A DNA stretch of 64,000 nt from Chionoecetes opilio (Eukaryota > Arthropoda > Malacostraca > Decapoda > Majidae): positions 236,303 through 300,302 of the forward strand of contig JACEEZ010006413.1 in the NCBI GenBank assembly GCA_016584305.1, in the 5' to 3' direction. This document shows positions 57,846 through 64,000 of the stretch, one piece after another (position 1 is the stretch's first letter; the number at the start of each line of letters is the position of its first letter). A program made the position numbers and the translations under genes. The notes under the pieces were generated by a model. It made no database searches. It had not been told where the DNA came from and was given only the letters and a program-made list of their open reading frames with translations.

Positions 57846-58361
57846 TAAGGTCTCGCGGTGCCTTGAGGTGGTAACGCTGGGAGGTGTAGCACCACCGTCG
57901 CTGAGGGGAGGAAGGCAGGGAGGGGGCCAAGGGGGTGTTGCTGCTAGGTCGTTACTGGTGGTTGTCAGGTAGTCTCGTTTTGACCAGAAGTTTAATTTTT
58001 GTTGTGTATCGATATTCAACACTTGTGGCTTCTGTTAATAAATAAAGTAATATGAAAAGAAGTAAAAAAGTCACTCTTTATGTTTAATAATTAAGAATAC
58101 CGTTCAGTTAAAGGGAAGAAAGCGAAACCAGTTCAAAGAGTCGAGCGAAGCGGCATAACTGTTCACCCTCAGTTGACCGGCGAGCCAGTTATGCTAATAA
58201 TTTTTTTTATATACTTGTCAAGTGAGACATTTACAGGCGTTTAGTTTATTTTTCGTTAATGATATAATTATGATGTGAGCATATGTGTTCCTTACGCATT
58301 ATTACGAAGCATAAAGACAGTGGATATAGCGGTCAGTGTTAAGAGTGGCACAAACCGCTTG
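57846..58361. other. unassigned unique sequence
   Basis: Contains a small inverted pair GCATAACTG/CAGTTATGC at 58153-58194. No gene was recognised. Confidence 0.5.
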
Positions 58362-58726
58362 TTAACCACTTGAGACCCAGTACGTAATTTTCAATGTAAT
58401 ATAACCACCATTCGACGATTTTAATTAACAAACAATATTATATAGATATGACTTGTTTAATATCGGAAAATCTCAAGAACAAGGGCTCCACGCTAAGCTG
58501 ACCCAAATGTTGGCTTTATTATTATACTTCTGTCCTTAACACATCTGTTTAGATTTTAATGAGTGCCGATCCTTACTTTGCCTACAGGGCCGATATTACA
58601 TTTCAGATTCTTGAGAAAAACAAGTCCAGCGAGATGCGCAATGGACGACGAGTTTGAGAAAGTAGTGCGTATCTAAGTAGTAGGTATAACCAACGTATAT
58701 GTAGTTTTAAGCGCCCCCGTTCGCTA

Positions 58727-58838
58727 GGTTAGGTTAGACTAGTGCACAGCACGGGGGGGTCGAGGGGGGGCAGAGCCCCCCTGTTAGGTTAGAGTAGGTT
58801 AGGTTAGGGCAGGGCAGGTTAGGTTAGGTTAGGTTAGT
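58727..58838 (+). repeat. interstitial TTAGG-type repeats
   Basis: Two short clusters of GGTTAGGTTAGG lie at about 58735 and 58783-58838. TTAGG is the common arthropod telomere unit. Because they sit inside a transposable element, this is not a chromosome end. Confidence 0.6.
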
Positions 58839-58901
58839 GCACAGCACAGCACGGAGGGGTCGAGGTGGGGTGCTAGGGTAGGTCTGTAGAGTTTTGTCAT
58901 C

Positions 58902-59194
58902 TTTAGAATAAAGGCTCAACCTCCTATCTTCTTTTTCTTCTTCTTATAGACAACAAGCTTGGGGACATGGTGGAAACCGGGGTTTTTGGGTGGGGGAGCA
59001 CACATATAAGGGAAATATGGCCCCGATAAAGTCTATGAACTATGGAAATTTCCCTAGTTTAGTGATTTTTTTGTGGGGGGCCATATTTCCCTTATGCGTG
59101 TGCTCCCCCACCCAAAACCTTCGGTTTCCCACCATGTCCCCAAGCTTGTTGGCTATAAGAAGAAGATAGGGGGTGGAGCCTTTGTTCTTAAGAT
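58902..59194. repeat. long inverted repeat (hairpin) within the nested element
   Basis: Arms of about 120 bp lie at 58902-59023 and 59076-59194, separated by about 50 bp. Both contain ACAAGCTTGGGGACATGGTG and its reverse complement. The right arm is the terminal part of the element, so its end has been duplicated inward in inverted form. Confidence 0.85.
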
Positions 59195-59314
59195 TTACCT
59201 TAATATCATTGTCCATTAGCTAATTTAGTTTATTTAGTTACTTTTTCGTAGTTTCATGGCTAACATCAGACGATTTTATATATTAATAGAAAGATCTGGG
59301 CGTGAAGGGGTTAA

Positions 59315-59800
59315 TACGTGACAGCTGACGCACTGCTGGGGATTTTTTTTAACTAACTAAATTGTTATGCGGTAAAATTAAATTGATCAGAATAGACATG
59401 CCATAGGAATTTTCAGGTATTCGTCAACTTTGTATCAGCCGCTAACTATAGTGCTCGACGTTACGGCCCGAATCTTTTTCCCGTGGATGTCTTACCGGCT
59501 GTTCGTGGATAGAATGATTGGTTGTAACTAACTTCATGAGTGATTTATCTCATGAAAAATATCCGCTATTTGAATTGGTAGCTAGAAACACCACGAGATT
59601 TCAAGGAACAAACATTTATTTAATTATTGTGAACGGTAAAACCATCGCCTTGGTTATCTTTATACTTCCTACGTTGCGTATGAAATTAATTATAATGTAA
59701 GGGTGTCGCCTCCTTCCCATTGTCCTTTACATCTCCCTTCCTCCTTCCCTCCTTCCTTACGTCTCCTCCTTCCTTCCTTCTTCTCCTTTACGCCCTCCTT
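59315..59800. other. unassigned unique sequence
   Basis: A 60-codon open frame at 59518-59700 has no recognisable domain and is not called a gene. Confidence 0.5.
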
Positions 59801-59814
59801 CCATAATCCTCACC

Positions 59815-60350
59815 ACACTCCAGTCACCCATCACCATCACCACCACGACCCCTCCCCCCCTTCACCACCACCACCACGACCCCTCCCCCCCTTCTTCACC
59901 ACCACCACCACCACGACCCCTCCCCCCCTTCTTCACCACCACCACGACCACCCCACCCCCCCTTCTTCACCACCACCACCACGACCCCTCCCCCCCTTCT
60001 TCACCACCACCACGACCCCTCCCCCCCTTCTTCACCACCACCACCACCACCACGACCCCTCCCCCCCTTCTTCACCACCACCACCACCACGACCCCTCCC
60101 CCCCTTCTTCACCACCACCACGACCACCCCACCCCCCCTTCTTCACCACCACCACCACCACCACCACGACCCCTCCCCTCCTTCTTCACCACCACCACCA
60201 CCACCCCTCCCCCCCTTCTTCACCACCTCCCCCCCTTTCTTCACCACCACCACCGCCACGACCCCTCCCCCCTTCTTCACCACCACCCCCTTCTTCACCA
60301 TCACCACCACGACCCCCCCCCCCCCCCCCCCCCTTCTTCACCACCACCAC
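59815..60350. repeat. CCACCACGACCCCTCCCCC minisatellite
   Basis: Units of 30-40 bp with a variable CAC-trinucleotide part and CCTTCTTCACCA. Includes a C run at about 60315-60333. The His/Pro-rich forward frame is a repeat translation. Confidence 0.9.
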
Positions 60351-61518
<1,168 letters not shown>

Positions 61519-61925
61519 TCTTCTCGTCTGCTTATCAATAACCCGTCACTTCCCACCACGCTAAACAAGCTATTAAATATATGTATCTAGTTATAATATC
61601 TAGTACAAGCACAGTAAGGTAGTGTTCGCGTCCTTACAAGCACCTGTAGTCGCCGTCTGTCTCCCTCGATCCCTCTAAAGAACCTCGCTCAGTCAAAGTA
61701 AATTTCTATTTGTCTAAATGCTAACCTGTCTTCCGATTTTCATTGTTATTTATGTATTCCGCGCCAACCACTAGTTCAACATTATCGCCACACTTACAAC
61801 ATTCTCACGCGCGTCAGAAGACTGCACCGGTTAGCCCCGAGACTTGTCAAAACAAATTGTGTGGATCTGCATAACATTGATTCGGAAATACGAGGAAAAT
61901 TTTAGCTTTATGATCTTAGTGTTTA

Positions 61926-64000
61926 GTTAGGGAAATTGTTATAATAGCGAGGGAAATTGTTATAATAGCGAGGGAAATTGTTATAATAGCGAGGGAAATT
62001 GTTATAATAGCGAGGGAAATTGTTATAATAGCGAGGGAAATTGTTATAATAGCGAGGGAAATTGTTATAATAGCGAGGGAAATTGTTATAATAGTTAGGG
62101 AAATTGTTATAATAGCGAGGGAAATTGTTATAATAGCGAGGGAAATTGTTATAATAGCGAGGGAAATTGTTATAATAGCGAGGGAAATTGTTATAATAGC
62201 GAGGGAAATTGTTATAATAGCGAGGGAAATTGTTATAATAGCGAGGGAAATTGTTATAATAGCGAGGGAAATTGTTATAATAGCGAGGGAAATTGTTATA
62301 ATAGCGAGGGAAATTGTTATAATAGCGAGGGAAATTGTTATAATAGCGAGGGAAATTGTTATAATAGCGAGGGAAATTGTTATAATAGCGAGGGAAATTG
62401 TTATAATAGCGAGGGAAATTGTTATAATAGCGAGGGAAATTGTTATAATAGCGAGGGAAATTGTTATAATAGCGAAGGAAATTGTTATAATAGCGAGGGA
62501 AATTGTTATAATAGCGAGGGAAATTGTTATAATAGCGAGGGAAATTGTTATAATAGCGAGGGAAATTGTTATAATAGCGAGGGAAATTGTTATAATAGCG
62601 AGGGAAATTGTTATAATAGCGAGGGAAATTGTTATAATAGCGAGGGAAATTGTTATAATAGCGAGGGAAATTGTTATAATAGCGAGGGAAATTGTTATAA
62701 TAGCGAGGGAAATTGTTATAATAGCGAGGGAAATTGTTATAATAGCGAGGGAAATTGTTATAATAGCGAGGGAAATTGTTATAATAGCGAGGGAAATTGT
62801 TATAATAGCGAGGGAAATTGTTATAATAGCGAGGGAAATTGTTATAATAGCGAGGGAAATTGTTATAATAGCGAGGGAAATTGTATAATAGCGAGGGAAA
62901 TTGTTATAATAGCGAGGGAAATTGTTATAATAGCGAGGGAAATTGTTATAATAGCGAGGGAAATTGTTATAATAGCGAGGGAAATTGTTATAATAGCGAG
63001 GGAAATTGTTATAATAGCGAGGGAAATTGTTATAATAGCGAGGGAAATTGTTATAATAGCGAGGGAAATTGTTATAATAGCGAGGGAAATTGTTATAATA
63101 GCGAGGGAAATTGTTATAATAGCGAGGGAAATTGTTATAATAGCGAGGGAAATTGTTATAATAGCGAGGGAAATTGTTATAATAGTTAGGGAAATTGTTA
63201 TAATAGCGAGGGAAATTGTTATAATAGCGAGGGAAATTGTTATAATAGCGAGGGAAATTGTTATAATAGCGAGGGAAATTGTTATAATAGCGAGGGAAAT
63301 TGTTATAATAGCGAGGGAAATTGTTATAATAGCGAGGGAAATTGTTATAATAGTTAGGGAAATTGTTATAATAGCGAGGGAAATTGTTATAATAGCGAGG
63401 GAAATTGTTATAATAGCGAGGGAAATTGTTATAATAGCGAGGGAAATTGTTATAATAGCGAGGGAAATTGTTATAATAGTTAGGGAAATTGTTATAATAG
63501 CGAGGGAAATTGTTATAATAGCGAGGGAAATTGTTATAATAGCGAGGGAAATTGTTATAATAGCGAGGGAAATTGTTATAATAGCGAGGGAAATTGTTAT
63601 AATAGCGAGGGAAATTGTTATAATAGCGAGGGAAATTGTTATAATAGCGAGGGAAATTGTTATAATAGAGAGGGAAATTGTTATAATAGCGAGGGAAATT
63701 GTTATAATAGCGAGGGAAATTGTTATAATAGCGAGGGAAATTGTTATAATAGCGAGGGAAATTGTTATAATAGCGAGGGAAATTGTTATAATAGCGAGGG
63801 AAATTGTTATAATAGCGAGGGAAATTGTTATAATAGCGAGGGAAATTGTTATAATAGCGAGGGAAATTGTTATAATAGCGAGGGAAATTGTTATAATAGC
63901 GAGGGAAATTGTTATAATAGCGAGGGAAATTGTTATAATAGCGAGGGAAATTGTTATAATAGCGAGGGAAATTGTTATAATAGCGAGGGAAATTGTTATA
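61926..64000. repeat. 21-bp satellite, about 99 units, runs past the window end
   Basis: The unit is AGCGAGGGAAATTGTTATAA plus T. It is nearly invariant. The exceptions are AGTTAGGG units at 61926, 62093, 63184, 63352 and 63478, single substitutions at about 62475 and 63669, and a one-base deletion at 62884. One frame reads NSEGNCY repeats, and the AGTTAGGG units put a TAG stop into it, so it is not a gene. Confidence 0.97.

Larger units (their letters stand above)
58465..59199. mobile_element. 735-bp TIR element nested in MITE copy C, 8-bp target-site duplication
   Basis: It is flanked by identical TTAATATC at 58457-58464 and 59200-59207. Its termini are inverted repeats of about 29 bp (left GGAAAATCTCAAGAACAAGG; right, reversed, GGTAAATCTTAAGAACAAAG). 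It contains TTAGG-type repeats, a duplicated GTGCACAGCACGG block and a long hairpin. There is no transposase frame. An 8-bp duplication fits hAT-like elements among others; the superfamily is not determined. Confidence 0.8.
58362..59314 (+). mobile_element. piggyBac-like MITE, copy C, split by a nested insertion
   Basis: The left part is 58362-58464 (TTAACCACTTGAGACCCAG) and the right part 59200-59314 (ending GGGCGTGAAGGGGTTAA). Together they match copies A and B along their length. The break lies at TTAATATC, which is duplicated on both sides of the nested element. Confidence 0.75.

Noticed and set aside
58727..58838. Chromosome end (telomere)
   Set aside because: The TTAGG runs are short, degenerate and enclosed by a transposable element.
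62881..63189. 102-codon NSEGNCY repeat frame
   Set aside because: Follows from the 21-bp unit length. Variant units introduce TAG, and the start arises from a one-base deletion.
61926..64000. CRISPR-like array
   Set aside because: Direct repeats without unique spacers; a eukaryotic satellite.

Overview
The window reads as nuclear DNA of an arthropod, most likely a decapod crustacean. The reasons are an extreme density of simple repeats ((CT)n, (CA)n, (CTC)n, many minisatellites), a short cluster of TTAGG-type repeats, GT-AG introns and a Krueppel-like factor (KLF) gene of metazoan type. The taxon is inferred from sequence character and was not tested by a search. There is no sign of bacterial gene organisation, rRNA or CRISPR.

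I can support one protein-coding gene. It lies on the + strand at 38647-50351 and encodes a KLF zinc-finger transcription factor. Five exons (38647-38751, 39258-39447, 49178-49286, 49688-50043, 50179-50351) join without a frame break into 310 codons plus a stop. They carry a PVDLS-type CtBP-binding motif, a second DLS motif, a Ser/Pro-rich linker and three C-terminal C2H2 fingers. The 5' end is not certain. A 40-bp candidate exon at 3579-3618, with an ATG that would join in phase 0, could be the first coding exon after a 35-kb intron.

The rest is repeats and inactive mobile elements. (i) A TTAA-flanked, piggyBac-like MITE family has three copies (3624-3836; inverted at 38346-38563; 58362-59314). 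The third copy is interrupted by a 735-bp element with terminal inverted repeats, a perfect 8-bp target-site duplication, TTAGG repeats and a long hairpin. (ii) A dispersed family has copies at about 11258-11930, 23340-23961 and 41185-41600; two of them contain a near-perfect palindrome of about 290 bp. (iii) An 877-bp foldback element sits at 26177-27053. (iv) A tRNA-derived SINE with a 13-bp target-site duplication sits at 43657-43862.

Tandem arrays cover much of the remainder: a 15-bp array at 10.5 kb, 23-25 bp at 16.3 kb, 17 bp at 17.7 kb, 31 bp at 34 kb, 21 bp at 44.4 kb, about 31 bp at 48 kb, a pyrimidine array at 52 kb, 28 bp at 57 kb, and a very homogeneous 21-bp satellite from 61926 to the window end. 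Most long open frames here are translations of these repeats and are not called as genes.
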